NCBI RefSeq assembly: GCF_037893015.1
Contig: NC_133664.1
Coordinates: 128,828,254 to 128,892,253 of the forward strand
Direction: 5' to 3'
Origin: Macrotis lagotis
Taxonomy: Eukaryota; Chordata; Mammalia; Peramelemorphia; Peramelidae
DNA: 64,000 nucleotides
How positions within the stretch are numbered: the first letter of the stretch is position 1; each line of letters begins with the position of its first letter. Of the stretch, positions 21,553 to 33,400 are shown piece after piece. Both the position numbers and the translations under genes were made by a program. Under the pieces are notes generated by a model. It saw only the letters and a list, made by a program, of their open reading frames with translations, did no database searches and was not told the DNA's origin.

Positions 21553-21925
21553 TCATGCATGTGCTTGTGTGAGTACATACATATAAATGTGTAGATGCAG
21601 GAGAATGAAATCAATATTTGGTTACCTATTATATTGGGGCAGATTATGTACCAACATATGTATTGTTAAAAGTCAGTTAAATGCTATACCTATTTGAGAA
21701 GTGATCACTCTCGGCTTAAGGGAACTAAGGAAGATTTAATGAAGAATGTAAAATCTGAGTTTAGGCTGGAGGGATTTTTTTCACATGTGGAGATTTATTT
21801 AAAATGGGGCAACTGGTATATGATATCTAACATTACAGAATCTAAAACAAGTATAATACTTGGAACTAAACATAGTAAAGGAATAAAATTTTTAAGAATT
21901 TTTTTTATTTATGGAAGAGCAGACC

Positions 21926-22570
21926 AATGAATTGCATATATGATTAAAAAAAGAAAAAACTGAAAATCCCCAATTAAACACTAAATTCAAAATCCTAATA
22001 ATTAAAGATGAGATTAATAAAATTAAGGTTAAAATAACCCACTGCATTAATAAATAAAACTAGACTAGGAGCTGGTTTTATGGGAAAAAAAATTGATTTC
22101 AAAGAGAGGGATTTTGTTGGCAGAGATGGGAAGTCTTTTAGGGTGGTGTGTAGATTAACAATATTAATATAGGTAAGAGAATGAATAAGGATTAATTTAA
22201 TTTGTTTGGAACAGAGTAAGAAGGGCAATGGTATTACAAAGGCTGAAAATTTCTCTGATGAAGATCTCACATCTGAGACATATTAGAAACTGATTCAAGT
22301 GTATATAAAACTAAGAGCTATTCCCCAATAGAGGATGGTCAAAGGAAGATGAAAAGGCACTTTTCAAATAAGCAATTCTAGCCATCAACAGCTATGTTAA
22401 AGAAAAATCCTGTCATTAATAATGAGAAAAAAATGCAATCTATATCAACTTTGAGTTTCTACCTTGTATCTATCATACTGTCAAAAATGACAAAGAAGAA
22501 CATGAGAATTGGAGGGGCTGTGGGAAAAGAGAAACCTTAGAGCACCATTGGTAGAGCTGTGAATGAGGAG
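21926..22570 (+). mobile_element. internally deleted L1, ORF2 pieces
   Basis: Plus-strand L1 ORF2 remains. Translation near 21960-22080 gives ILIIKDEINKIKVKITHCIN and then TRSWFYGKKID, matching the L1 segment around IKDEINKIE--KTI--INKTRSWFFEKINKID. From about 22310, nucleotide sequence typical of the ORF2 C-terminal third follows ('tattccccaatagaggatgg', 'gagaattggaggggctgtgg', 'agagcaccattggtagagct'). The reverse transcriptase core between them is missing, so the element carries a large internal deletion. Confidence 0.7.
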
Positions 22571-22964
22571 TATCCAGAAGGATAGGACAATAAATAATGC
22601 CTGATAATGCAGAATGGTCTTCAAGGATAAGGGCTTTTTAAAAAAAAATCTACTGAATTTAGTGAAAGGGAAGTAGCATACTTGAGAATTTCATTGTTTT
22701 GTAAGGAAAGTCACAAGAGGTTGAGAAAATGTGGTGAGGTATCAGTTAGTGAATGAATGTTGACTTTTTTAAAAAAATTTATAATGGAAGAAAAGAGAAA
22801 TTGGGAGATCACTTGAGAGGACAAACTAAAATTCAAACTCAGGTCTCATGAATATATGTTCATTTTCTCTCTCCATTTTCTTTCTACTTTGTTTCTACCT
22901 TCAAAGAACATCATGGTGGCCCTACTTCCCCCTTTTCAGCTTTCTTTTATGAATTTTTCTTCTC
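22571..22964. other. unassigned sequence
   Basis: Nothing recognised. Confidence 0.35.
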
Positions 22965-23045
22965 CTAATAGAATGGAAACTCCTTGAGGGGAAAGATTAT
23001 TCTTATTTTTCTTATGTCCCTAGAGCTTAGCATAAAATATTACAT
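22965..23045 (+). mobile_element. L2 3' end
   Basis: L2 terminus: 'aatagaatggaaactccttg', 'tatgtccctagagcttagca'. An 'aataaaatttattgaattga' tail like an L2 end resumes at about 23175 after the RTE fragment. Confidence 0.65.
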
Positions 23046-23172
23046 GTTGTTCAATCATTCAGTTGTGTCCAATTCTTTGTGATCCCATGGACTATAACAC
23101 ATGAGATCTTTCTATCCCCTCCCATTATCTCCCAAAGTCTATTCAAATTCTTGTTCATGGTTTCCATGAAAT
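23046..23172 (-). mobile_element. RTE/BovB-type LINE 3'-end fragment
   Basis: Antisense RTE terminus: 'tgttcaatcattcagttgtg', 'tccaattctttgtgatccca', 'tggactataacac', then 'ctcccaaagtctattcaaat' and 'ttcatggtttccatgaa'. It lies inside an L2 tail. Confidence 0.7.
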
Positions 23173-23229
23173 TAAATAAAATTTATTGAATTGAACTGAA
23201 TTGAATAAATTTAGCATGCCAGTTTCATC

Positions 23230-24535
23230 ACTTCTTTGATTAAATCACACTGCTTCTGTCTGTGTGTATTGTTGGTTGGTTTATAAAACAGGGCATTTGA
23301 TGTATAAGACTAATAAGAGGTCTCTTCTGTATATGAGAAGATCATCTGAGATCTGTTGATAAAGACAACAAAGAGATAACTTTGTTTGGAAAGACCTTGG
23401 GTTAATTCATATCAAGAGTCATAAAACATGGAGACAAATACTTTCCAATGGTATTGCCACTGTCCTGGAGGATGTCCAGAATAAGGTCCAAATGGAAGAG
23501 GGTTTGTTGAATTGAGAGCAAATGACAAAGCCAGCATTTACCCATTCTGTTTGCCCAAATAGGGCAAAGAGAACAGTCTTCTTCACTAACCATGATTCCA
23601 TATTGTCTTTTAAAAATCCTCACTTTGTGTCTGACCTTGAGCTGTAGGGGGAAAAGAGCATTGTCCAGTGGGTGTTAAAAAGAGACAAGTGTTTCTATCG
23701 AAGTAGGGTGACAGTGCTGAATACACACAAAGGTTGCCAAGGCAGAGATCAAACAATTGCTACCTTTATCTGCCAGGGCCTTTTAAATGGTACAGCTGAC
23801 CTTTATCAACTGAGTTTCTTTTAATGGCCTGGATTTCTTTTGAATATCTCTACTTTACTGTCATCTATTTAGTGTTAGGACAAACATCATAGCAGTTCAG
23901 TTTCTGTAATCAGTTTACACAATTTTTTTCTCATTTCCTATCCATTTCTTTAAGCTTCAGGAGGTGTGGCTCAGGTCTCTTCCATTCAGGAAATCTCTCT
24001 ACAGGTGACCAGCTGCAGGTATTAAAATAAACATAACAATTCACACATACCCTTTGTGATCTGAAAGAGACTGAAGTGAGAATCACTGCCCCAGCAGCAG
24101 TTTATAAAAGACCAAAATCAAATGAGGTTACAAATTAGTCCACCCTGAAAATAGTTACTTTCAAATCTCAGATAGTCCACTGACTTCTTGCTTTGCTTTT
24201 ATTTTTTACTCTCAGGATATGAGAACCTCTGCAGTCTATTTTTAAAATCTTCTGGGTTTGGGTTGGGGGGGGTGGGCAAGAGGATTATGTAGGAAAGTTG
24301 CTTTCTTGAAAGTTATTAGAGTTTAAATGGCAGGATGTTGATTCTCTTCCATTTTTGTGGATTACTAATACATGAAAATTAAATGTCTTTATAAGAACAT
24401 CAAATATACAAGGATCCCACGCTTAGCATTTTGTGAAATTCTAATTAATTCTCATTTGTTAAGACTTGGGATAAACAGGTTCTTCAGGTTCTGGTAAAGA
24501 AAAATGCAACAACACATTTGATAATTTTATCCATC
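23230..24535. other. repeat-poor stretch
   Basis: No repeat family recognised over 1.3 kb. Two overlapping minus-strand frames (23402-23623) have no recognisable motifs. The part at 23640-24130 is a possible conserved noncoding element, judged by texture only. Confidence 0.3.
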
Positions 24536-24536
24536 T

Positions 24537-24772
24537 TCTGTTCAGTCATTTCAGTTGTGTCCAGTTGGTGACCCATTGAGATTTTTTTTTTTTTTGGCAA
24601 AGATATTGGAGTGGTTTACCATTTCCTCTCCCAATTCATTTTACAGAACTTAGGGAATAGGGTTAGGTTGCCCAGCGTCACAAAGTTTATAAATATCTGA
24701 GGCTGGGTTTGATCTCATGAATATCAGTCTTTCTGTTTCCAAGTATTCTATCCCCTGGGCCAGCTAGCTACC
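24537..24772 (-). mobile_element. CORE-SINE with RTE/BovB-like tail
   Basis: Antisense copy: 'tgttcagtcatttcagttgt', 'ggagtggtttaccatttcct', 'attcattttacagaacttag' and the inverted head 'gggccagctagctacccc'. It carries a poly-T expansion near 24584. Confidence 0.82.
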
Positions 24773-25291
24773 CCATTAATCATCTTAGCATTTGCTTATT
24801 CCTTTATCTAAGATATCAGTATGAGAAAAAAGATAGGCTTTGGTTTTTGTTTTAAATCTAGCAGCTGCTTTCTGGTTTCTTTGGGATTTAGAAGCTCAGA
24901 TGCCCTAGTATGGGGTACAGAAAGGTAAAAAAAAAGATTGCTTTGCTCTCTCACAAGGATTGGGCATGAGTAATGCCTATCTTATTTAAAAGGTCATCCA
25001 GTTAAGTTTAAGCAACTAGTCTGGATTCATTCCCTTCCATTCATCTGGACACAGGCTCTGGTGTCTCCAGGCATTCCTACCCCCTGCAGAGAACAGAACA
25101 GTATCCCAACAACTCTAGGTATGCCAGAATGATGTGGCTATCTCTCAGTGCCACCCTTATCTCCCTTATAAAATAAAGCTGAACAGTTGGCTCAGGATGA
25201 CATAGAAGCAGGATTACAACTCAACTTCTGGTCTTTTTATTTAACTCACAAAACCAAATTATTCCCCTTCCTGGGCTGATGCATCTGCATC
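24773..25291. other. unassigned sequence
   Basis: Nothing recognised. Confidence 0.35.
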
Positions 25292-25450
25292 TGTGTCATC
25301 ATCATCATAATCATAGCTAACATTTATGTAGCTCAGATTTGCCAAGTGCTTTATATGCATGCTGTCTTTTACTCTTTAAAACAATACTCTGAAGTAAGTA
25401 GTATATGTAGTTTTATCTCCATCTTGCAAATTGGAAAACTGGTACCTTGG
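25292..25450 (-). mobile_element. MIR-type CORE-SINE
   Basis: Antisense MIR: 'taatcatagctaacatttat', 'ttgccaagtgctttatatgc', 'atcttgcaaattggaaaact'. Confidence 0.65.
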
Positions 25451-25934
25451 TCTTTTTTGCAGAATGGAATAGACTATATGAGAAATAATAATCTGCTTTT
25501 GAGAACTGGAAGTAGAACCAGAGTTGTACCCCAAGAACAAACATGATAACAGAGTGGAAGAGGGCACACAAAATGGAAACAATAATTCTCTCCGGGAGGT
25601 GAATCTGCTCTCCAGTAAAACTCTATTTCCACATGGTCACTTCCTTGCTGTGTGCATAGGCTGCTAAACTCTCCAAGGATCCTTGGCTTATGTCTTCTTT
25701 CTATCATGATAGGGTGGACTCCATTCTATGTTCTCATACTTCTGGAATGCCTGGCATGGGAAACATTTTGGATACACAAGATCAGTTGAGGGGATCAGCC
25801 CCCAAAAAATAAAAAGGGAGTTTTTTGATGCAACCACCTCACCATCAGTCCCAAAGTAAATGCCACCCTGGGCTCCCTTTGATCTCTACCTAGCCTGTGA
25901 CTTTCTTTTCTAGTGCATCCTCTACAACCATCCT
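25451..25934. other. unassigned sequence
   Basis: Nothing recognised. Overlapping frames of 66-77 codons occur on both strands (25346-25707), partly across the MIR. Confidence 0.35.
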
Positions 25935-26060
25935 ATCTTGTGGTGTAGGCTGAAGATCACTGGCTTAAGAGGACCTGAATTTGAATCTTGGTTCTGTTCT
26001 TGACTACTATGTGAACTTGGGCAGATTTTGTCACTTCTTTGGGCTTCAGTTTTCTTATAG
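25935..26060 (+). mobile_element. MIR-type CORE-SINE
   Basis: Sense MIR: 'gatcactggcttaagaggac', 'ctgaatttgaatcttggttc', 'tgtgaacttgggcagatttt' and 'gggcttcagttttcttatag'. Confidence 0.7.
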
Positions 26061-26242
26061 TATACCACCTTTTGGACATCTTGGTTTCTCAGGTTCTTGG
26101 TCTCCTCAGTTTCTATGATCTATATCTCCAATTGACTCCTTTGCTTGGTTTGGGTCAGCTGCCTGACCCTAGCTTCTGAAACTTTTTTGGAGCCTTAAAG
26201 AAAAAGGTCAGTTTAGTGTACTCTGTAGTAGGAACATGTTAT

Positions 26243-26486
26243 GATATTTTGTTGTTGTTGAATCATTTTCAGTCATGTCTGACTCTTAATAACTCCTTTT
26301 GGAGTCTTTTCTTGGCAGTTTACCATTTCCTTCTCCAGTTCATTTTACAGATGAAGAAACTGAGGCAAAAAGAGTCAAGTGACTGACCCAGGGTCACACA
26401 ACTAGGGTGTGGATTTGAACTCAGGAACATGAATCTTCCTGACTCCGGATCTGCCACTTTATCCATTGTATCACCTAGCTACCCAT
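26243..26486 (-). mobile_element. CORE-SINE with RTE/BovB-like tail
   Basis: Antisense full copy beginning 'attttgttgttgttgaatca' and 'ttttcagtcatgtctgactc'. It passes through 'tttaccatttccttctccag' and 'cccagggtcacacaactagg' to the inverted head 'gtatcacctagctaccc'. Confidence 0.88.
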
Positions 26487-26681
26487 ATACTACAAAATAG
26501 CAAGATTTAAATAGGAACAAGAGAATGGAAATGATTCTTTACAAAGGCTTAACCCTCATACTATTTAAAACATTGAGTTGTCATAATGTGGCTAATATAA
26601 TGAATGCAATCTCATTTACAAAATGATGCCTACATGTGTACCCTTTCAGGGGCAAGACTATTGCACAAAGTTCTGTAGGAG

Positions 26682-27030
26682 AAGGAATAAACAATTATAT
26701 AGAGTCTATTATATGCTAAATATTATGTTAAGCATTTTTTTTAAACAAATGTGATCTCATGTGATTCTCAGAACAACCCTGTGAGGTAGAAGCTACTAAT
26801 TATCTCTATTTTACAGATGAGGAAACTGAGGCAACAGTTTAAATTATTTTTCAATTCAATAAACATTTATTAAATGCTTACCATGTCCCAAGCACTGAGA
26901 ATACAAAAAAAGGAAAAAAGACAATTTCTGCCTTTAAATCATGCCCAGAGTCACATAACTAGTGTCTGTGGTCAGATAAGAATTTTTCCTGACTCCAAGT
27001 CCTGTAGTCACTGCTCTATCCAGATACCTG
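26682..27030 (-). mobile_element. MIR copy split by an L2-end fragment
   Basis: Antisense MIR: 'agtctattatatgctaaata', 'gtgatctcatgtgattctca', 'ttttacagatgaggaaactg', then 'cccagagtcacataactagt' after an insert. The insert at about 26848-26935 is an antisense L2 end ('ttcaataaacatttattaaa', 'ccatgtcccaagcactgaga'). Confidence 0.75.
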
Positions 27031-27034
27031 GTAG

Positions 27035-27120
27035 ATGAGGTAGTAGAAAGAGGACTGTATTTGGAGTCAAAGGTAATTTGAGTTCAGGCTCTGTGATTTA
27101 TTATGTGGGTGGCCCTGAGC
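27035..27120 (+). mobile_element. MIR head cut by an L1
   Basis: Sense MIR start: 'gtagtagaaagaggactgta', 'tttggagtcaaaggtaattt', 'ggtggccctgagcaaatt'. It stops where the antisense L1 tail begins. Confidence 0.6.
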
Positions 27121-27760
27121 AAATTTTTTTATTAATATTTTGTTTTCCAATTATATAAAATAGTTGTTTATCCCTATCATTTTTGGTAAGTTTTGAATTT
27201 TACAATTTTCCCACCACCCTTCCTATGCCCCTCAGAGTAGGCAGTCTGATAATTTTTACATTGTTTCCATGCTATACATTGATCAAAATTGAATGTGTTG
27301 AGAGAAAATCATATCCATGAGGAGAAAATAAAATATTAGAGATAGCAAAATTATGTAGTACATAAGACACTTTAAAAAAAATTGGAGGTAATAAACTCCA
27401 CAATTCTTTCTCTAGATAAAGATGATATTCTCCATCACAGCTTCCCCCAAATTGTCCCTGATTATTACATTGATGTAATGAACAAGTCCATTAAGGTTGA
27501 TTACCACCCCCATGTTGCTGCTACAGTATACAATATTCTTCTGGTTCTGCTCATCTCCCTCAGTATCAGTTCATGCAAATCTTTACAGGCTTCTCTGAAA
27601 TCCCATCCATCTTGATTTCTAATAGAACAATAGTGTTCCATGACATACATGTGCCATAATTTGTTGAGCCCCTCCCCAATTGATGGATAGTCACTCAATT
27701 TCCAATTCTTTGCTACCACAAACACAGCAGAAGAGAAGGTATATAAGCCCATGTTCTGAA
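27121..27760 (-). mobile_element. 5'-truncated L1, 3' UTR and ORF2 C-terminus
   Basis: Antisense L1. The left end is the T-rich complement of the poly-A tail. The 3' UTR follows, then at 27501-27752 the ORF2 C-terminus: LFVVAKNWKLSDYPSIGEGL, NKLWHMYVMEHYCSIRNQDG and WDFREACKDLHELILREMS. This aligns with the L1 pattern AALF--AK-W---CPS--EW---LW--Y--EYY-AI. It is 5'-truncated, as most L1 copies are. Confidence 0.85.
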
Positions 27761-28838
27761 TTAGTGAAAGAATTACTATTATGGATGAGACTATATAATG
27801 GAAGCAAGTCTCTTGAATCTTGATTTTATGGTCCTCTTAATAAACCCCAACATTTGCTAAGCTCTAGAGTATGAGTAAGACAGAGTTGTGGCAGAAATCA
27901 ACATGATGTCATTTGAGGACAAATACAAGACTATGATATCCACCTATTATCATGAGGTCAGAAATTCTTGATTAGGGAATCATACTTCTATTCTGGCAAG
28001 AAACTTTTGTTAAAATGCAATTAGACCCTAGAAGGCATAATTCATTAAGTTTTTGTCTTTTATCTTAGAATGAAACGGTTTACTGTAATTGAAGTTTTTT
28101 CTCTTTTTTTTTGCTGAAAGGAACAATATTTTGTCTATTTTTTCTTAAAATGTTTCAGTGCTATTGAGATCTAAAAAATAAGAAAAATAAAAAATAAGAG
28201 GGTAAAAAGAAAGCTCTGAAGTATAATCTATGTGGCCTTCATAAGGAAGCCCTGAACTCTGAAGATTAGTAAATTGTAGAGAGGAAAAATGTCAACATCA
28301 TAACACCTACTCTCTGAAGAATAGTAAGCCTAGGGACCAGACAGGTAGGCCAAAGTCTTCATTAGTTCCCTATACTTAAGGGTATAAATGTCTCTGGGGA
28401 TTCATATATATATATATATATCTTTAGATTAAATGGTTGTCCAATGAAGTATTGCAAAGGAAACTAATTATAATGAAATACAGTTATCAAACTTAAAAAA
28501 AATGATTTCACCAGCCCAGGATTAAGAGTCTAATGTTTAGACCCATGTCAATGAAAGCAGTAATGTGATTTACTTCAACATTACCCTCCAGTATTTGCCC
28601 TGAAATTTATTTTCTCTAAAGATTAATTGTGACCTTGAATAATACAAAGTTCAATTTAGTGCAAATTATGAACTGCACATTAATTCAACTCAAAATTCAA
28701 TCAATACATTGAGTTTGTGCTACTTGAGACTTTTGACATATATTTTGTGTGCTCAGTCTATGCTTAACTATCATCAATTGATATGTATCATATTACAGTT
28801 TTTAAAAAACTGTTTTTTAAAAAAGATTCCTTAACACA
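27761..28838. other. unassigned sequence with (AT)n at 28402-28422
   Basis: No gene recognised. It holds a short AT microsatellite, and near 28790-28825 an AT-rich self-complementary stretch just before the Tigger-like pseudogene. Confidence 0.35.
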
Positions 28839-29435
28839 ATGGACAAAATGAATAATATCTTAGAAAGAAACATTGCCAGGCCCCAAAAGAAGAGACTTAT
28901 CATTACATTAGAAGAAAATTTTGACGTGATTGAATAGCATTGACATAGTTATAGTAACTCTAGAAATAGAATGAAATGTTGAGATTCCTGAATCTATGTT
29001 ATGGAATACCATAAAACATGATGCCAGAATAAAAGAAAAAAAGGCAATTGCATCATTTTTTTTTCAAATAATGCTAAAGAATAGAATTGTTACAGTGATA
29101 GAAATGGAGAATCTTTTAATTATACACATATGGATTCAAAAAAATATTTCTTTTAGCAGAGCAGCAACTTAGACAAAACATTTAAGATAATTTAAGAAAG
29201 TGAAAGAAAATGGAAATGAAATGAATTATATGCTATAGGAGATGTCTAGTTCAATCCCTTTAAAATTGGGGTTTAGTTATATAATGCTAAAATTACCAAA
29301 ATGGTACCAGGGCTGATGAAGACACAATACCTAGATATTTTGATGTTTTGAAAAAAATCATGGAAGAAAATGGATAGATTGATCAAAAAATGTTGTACTA
29401 TGAATGAAACAGTTTTATTCTAGAAAAGTATGATG
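28839..29435 (+). pseudogene. Tigger/pogo-type transposase pseudogene
   Basis: Decayed reading frame of a Tigger-like (CENP-B/jerky-related) DNA transposase, readable only by switching frames. Near 28878 it gives RPQKKRLIITLEENFDVIE, the start of the N-terminal helix-turn-helix (K-K---TLE-K--VI). At 28984-29040 comes IPESMLWNTIKHDARIKE, matching the IPESTVRTI-KNADKIKE helix. At about 29098-29170 IEMENLLIIHIWIQKNISFS matches the second DNA-binding domain (ME-LL--WI-DQ---IPLS). From about 29312 ADEDTIPRYFDVLKKIMEEN leads into the region just before the first catalytic aspartate. There are in-frame stops and frameshifts. It breaks off where an L1 tail starts, before the DDE core. Confidence 0.7.
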
Positions 29436-29454
29436 TCTAGAACTTGTATTTCTC

Positions 29455-29800
29455 TTTATTTATTTTGCAAATGTATGTAAAGATAATTTTTGACATTCAT
29501 TTTTATATTTTCCCTCCCCCTGACTTAAAATAACAATTAATCTGGTATAGGTTTACATGCTCAATCATATTATACATATTTCCTTATTATTAATTATTAT
29601 ATTATCATTATAGCCATTCTGAAAGAAGAATCAGAACAAAAAGGGAAAAAGCATGAGAAAGAAAAAAAACAAATTTTTCGAAAGTGAAAATAGTATCCTT
29701 TGATCTGCTTTCAGACTCCATAGCTCTTTCTATGGATATGGATAGCATTTTCCATTTGATCACAGTATTGTTGAGAAGAGCAAATTCTCTTGCATCCAAT
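29455..29800 (-). mobile_element. L1 3' UTR fragment
   Basis: Antisense L1 3' end: 'tctctttatttattttgcaa', 'ataatttttgacattcattt', 'tccctccccctgact', then 'gaagaatcagaacaaaaagg' and 'cagactccatagctctttct'. Its 3' UTR seems to be a different subtype from that at 29803. Confidence 0.72.
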
Positions 29801-29802
29801 GA

Positions 29803-30495
29803 TACGACTACTGGATCTGTATCCTGAAGATATCATGAGAAATAGTAAAAATTCCACATGTACAAAATTGCAGTTCTTTTTTTATAGTGACAAACAATTG
29901 GAAATTGAGGGGATGTCCATCAATTGGGAAAAGTCTGAACAAATTGTATGTGTGTGATGGAACACTATTGTTCTATAAGAAATTATGAAGGACAGGACTT
30001 CAAAAAGATTTGGAAAGATTTACATGAATTGTTGCCAAGTAAAATGAGCAGAACTAGAAGGACATTATACACAATAACAACAACATGGACTGATGATCAA
30101 CCATGATGGGCTTGTTCATTTTAGCAACACAATAATCAAAGACAATTTTAAGGGATTTGTATTGGAAAATACCATCCATATCCAGAGAAGGAACTGTGGA
30201 GTTTAAATGAAGACAAAAGCTTATTATCTTCCATTTTAAAAGTTATTTTATGTATTATGTCATTTTGTTCTCTCTAATGTTTTCTTTCATCCTTTTGGAT
30301 TTGATTCTTCTCTCATAACTTATTCAATATCGATATATGTTTAGTATGGTTACAAATGTAAAGCCTTTATCAGATTGCTTTCTGTTAGGGGGAGGAGGTA
30401 AAATACAAGGTTTTATAATATAAAACCTTGCCAAAAAATGATCGTTAAACTACTATTGTTTGTAGTAGGAAAAAAATAAAATATTTATATATAAA
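29803..30495 (+). mobile_element. 5'-truncated L1, ORF2 C-terminus and 3' UTR
   Basis: Sense L1: 'actactggatctgtatcctg', 'atgtccatcaattgggaaaa', 'tgtgatggaacactattgtt', 'agcagaactagaaggacatt' (the SR-RTLHT-type end). The 3' UTR with 'ttgttctctctaatgttttc' follows, then an A-rich end at about 30470-30495. Near the end, 30406-30430 forms a 25-base near-perfect palindrome. Confidence 0.82.
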
Positions 30496-30499
30496 ACAA

Positions 30500-33400
30500 A
30501 GAAGAAACTGAGCTCAATATCCTCATGTATCATTTCAACCATATCTTGGTATAGGGTGTAAGATGTTGGTCTCTGCCTAGATTCTGCTATACTTTTTTCC
30601 AGTTTTCCCAGCAGTTTTTTTTTTGGTTAGATAGTGAGTTTATATCACAGAAGCTCAAGGCTTATCGAATAGTATATTATTATAGTTATTTACTATGGTG
30701 TCCTGTGAACCTAACCTGTTTCACTGATCCGCCACTCTATTTCTTAGCCAGTAGTAAATAATTTTGGTATTTGTTACTTTAAAATATAGTTTTTAGATTG
30801 GTACAAAAGTGCCTTCCTTTGTATTTTTCATCAATTCCCTTGATATTCTTATTTTATTCTTCCAGATAATTTTTTTTATTATTTTTCTCTTGCCCTAGAA
30901 AAATAATTTTTTCAAGTTTGATTGGTATGGCACTGGATAAATAGATTAATTTAGGTAAACAAGTTATGTTTTTATCATATTAGCTTGGTCTACTATGAGC
31001 AGTTGATATTTTCCAAGGCATTTAGATATGACTTTATTTGTATGAAAAGTGTTTTGTAATTATATTCATATAGTTCCTGGGTTTGTGTTGGCAGATAGAC
31101 TCCCAAATATTTCATATTGTCTGTAGTTATTTTGAATGGAATTTCTCCTTCTATCTCAGCTGGGTTTTGTTGGTAATAAATAGAAATGTTGATGATTTAT
31201 GTGTATTTATTTAATATCCTGCAACTCTGATAAAGCTGTTGCTTAAAGTAGTTTTTTTAGTTGACTCATTATATCATTATATTCAATGATCATTTATATC
31301 ATTATATACAATTATACCATTATATCATCTGCAAAGAGTGATAGTTTTGTTTCCTGTTGCCTGTTCTAATTCCTTTAATTCTTTTTCTTCTTTTATTGCT
31401 AAAACTAACATTTCTAGTACAATATTGAATAATAGTGATGATACTAGGCATCCTTGTTTCACCCCTGATCCTGTTGGGAAGGCTTAGCTTATTCCCATCA
31501 CATGTAATGTTTGCTGTTGGTTTTAGACAGATATTGCTTATCAGTATAAGGAAAAATCCATTTATTCCTCTTAATAGGAAAGGGTTGTATTTCATCAAAA
31601 GCTTTTCAGCATCTATTGAGATAATAATATGATTTTCACTAATTTTATTATTGATATGGTCAATTATGGTGATTATTTCCTAATATTGAACCAGTCCTAC
31701 ATTCCTGGTATAAATTCCACTGAGTCATAGCATATTATCCTTGCAATAGCTTGCTGTAATCTCTTTGCCAATATTTTATTTCAATTTTTTATATCAATAT
31801 TCATTAGGGAAAATTGGTTTTTAGTTTTTTTTTCCCCTTGGTTTTGGCCTTCTTGATTTAAGTATCAGCATCATATTGGTGTCATAAAAAAATTTTTGTT
31901 GGACCCCTTCTTCACCTATTTTTTACAAATAGTTTATGTAGCATTGGAGTTAATTGTTTGTTAAGTATTTGGTAGCTTTCACTTGTGAATCCATCAGTCC
32001 CATGGAGATTTTTTTCTTAGGGATTTTATTGATAGCTTGTTCAATTTCTTTTTCTGAAATTAAATTATTTAAGTATTTTATTTCCTCTTCTAATCTGGAA
32101 ATTTTATATTTTTGTAAATATTCATCCATTTCACTTAGATTATCAAATTTATTGGCATACAATAGGGAAAAATAGCTCTGAATTTTTGCTTTAATTTCCT
32201 TTTAATTGGTGCTAAATTCACCTTTCCTCTTTTTTGATATTGATAATTTTGTTTTTATTTATTTTTTAAAAAATCACATTAAACAAAGGAATATCTATTT
32301 TTTCATAAAACCAACTCAGTCTCATTCACTACTTCAGTAGTTTTCTTAGTTTCAATTTTATTAATCTCTCCTTTGATTATAAGGATTTCTCATTTGAAAT
32401 TTAACTGAAGATTTTTAATTTCTTCTTTTTTTCTAGCTTTTCTATTTGCATGCCCAATGCATTGATCTCCTCTTTTTTATTCATATAAGCAATTAGAGAT
32501 ATAAAATTGTCTCTGAGAACTGCTTTGGTTACATCCTAAAAGTGAATAAAATTATTGTTTCTCTGATTAGTTATTTGACTACTTATTCTTTAAAATTAAT
32601 TTATATACTTTACAATTAACTTAGTCTATCTTTCCATGGTCCTTTATTACACATATTTATTGCATCATCATCTGGGAAATATGCATTTACTATTTCTGCC
32701 TTTCTGCTTTGCATTGTGATATTTTTATGCATAAAACAAGGTCATTTTTGTGTATATGCCATGTCCTGCTGAGAAAAAGGTATATTCTTTTCTATCCTCA
32801 TTCAGTTTTCTCAGAAGTCTATTATATTTAACTTTTCTAAGATTCTATTCACCTCTTTAACCTTTTTCTTGTTTATTTTGTGATTTACCTGATTCTGAGG
32901 GAGGAAGGCTGGGGTCCACTAAAAGTATAGTTTTGCTATCTACTTCTTCCTATAACTCATTTATCTTCTCTAAGTTGGTGCACATATATTTAGCATTGAT
33001 ATTGCTTCATTGTATATAGTGCTTTATAACAAGATATAGATTCCTTCCTTATCTATTTTAATTAGGTCTATTTTTACTTTTCTTCTGTCTGAGATCAGGA
33101 TTGCTACCACTGCTTTTTAAAAAAAAATTCTGCTGAAGCATATGTTCTACTCCAGTCTTTTACCTTTACTCTGTGTGTATCTCTCTGCTTCAAATGTGTT
33201 TCTTTTAAACAACATATTATAGAATTCTGATTTTTAATCCACCATTCTATTCCCTTCCATTTTCTGGGAGAGTTCATCCTATTCACATCCACAGTTGTGA
33301 TTATTAATTTTTTATTTACTTCTAATCTTTCCCCCAGACCCCATTTGTACTTTTCTCTGTCCTATCAATCCTCCCTCTTCACTAGTATTTTGCTTTTGAT

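Noticed and set aside
24095..24115. TATA-like ttataaaag
   Set aside because: An isolated TATA match in AT-rich DNA with no downstream gene.
31954..32175. 73-codon plus-strand frame
   Set aside because: Shadow of the minus-strand L1 ORF2 segment at 31950-32162.
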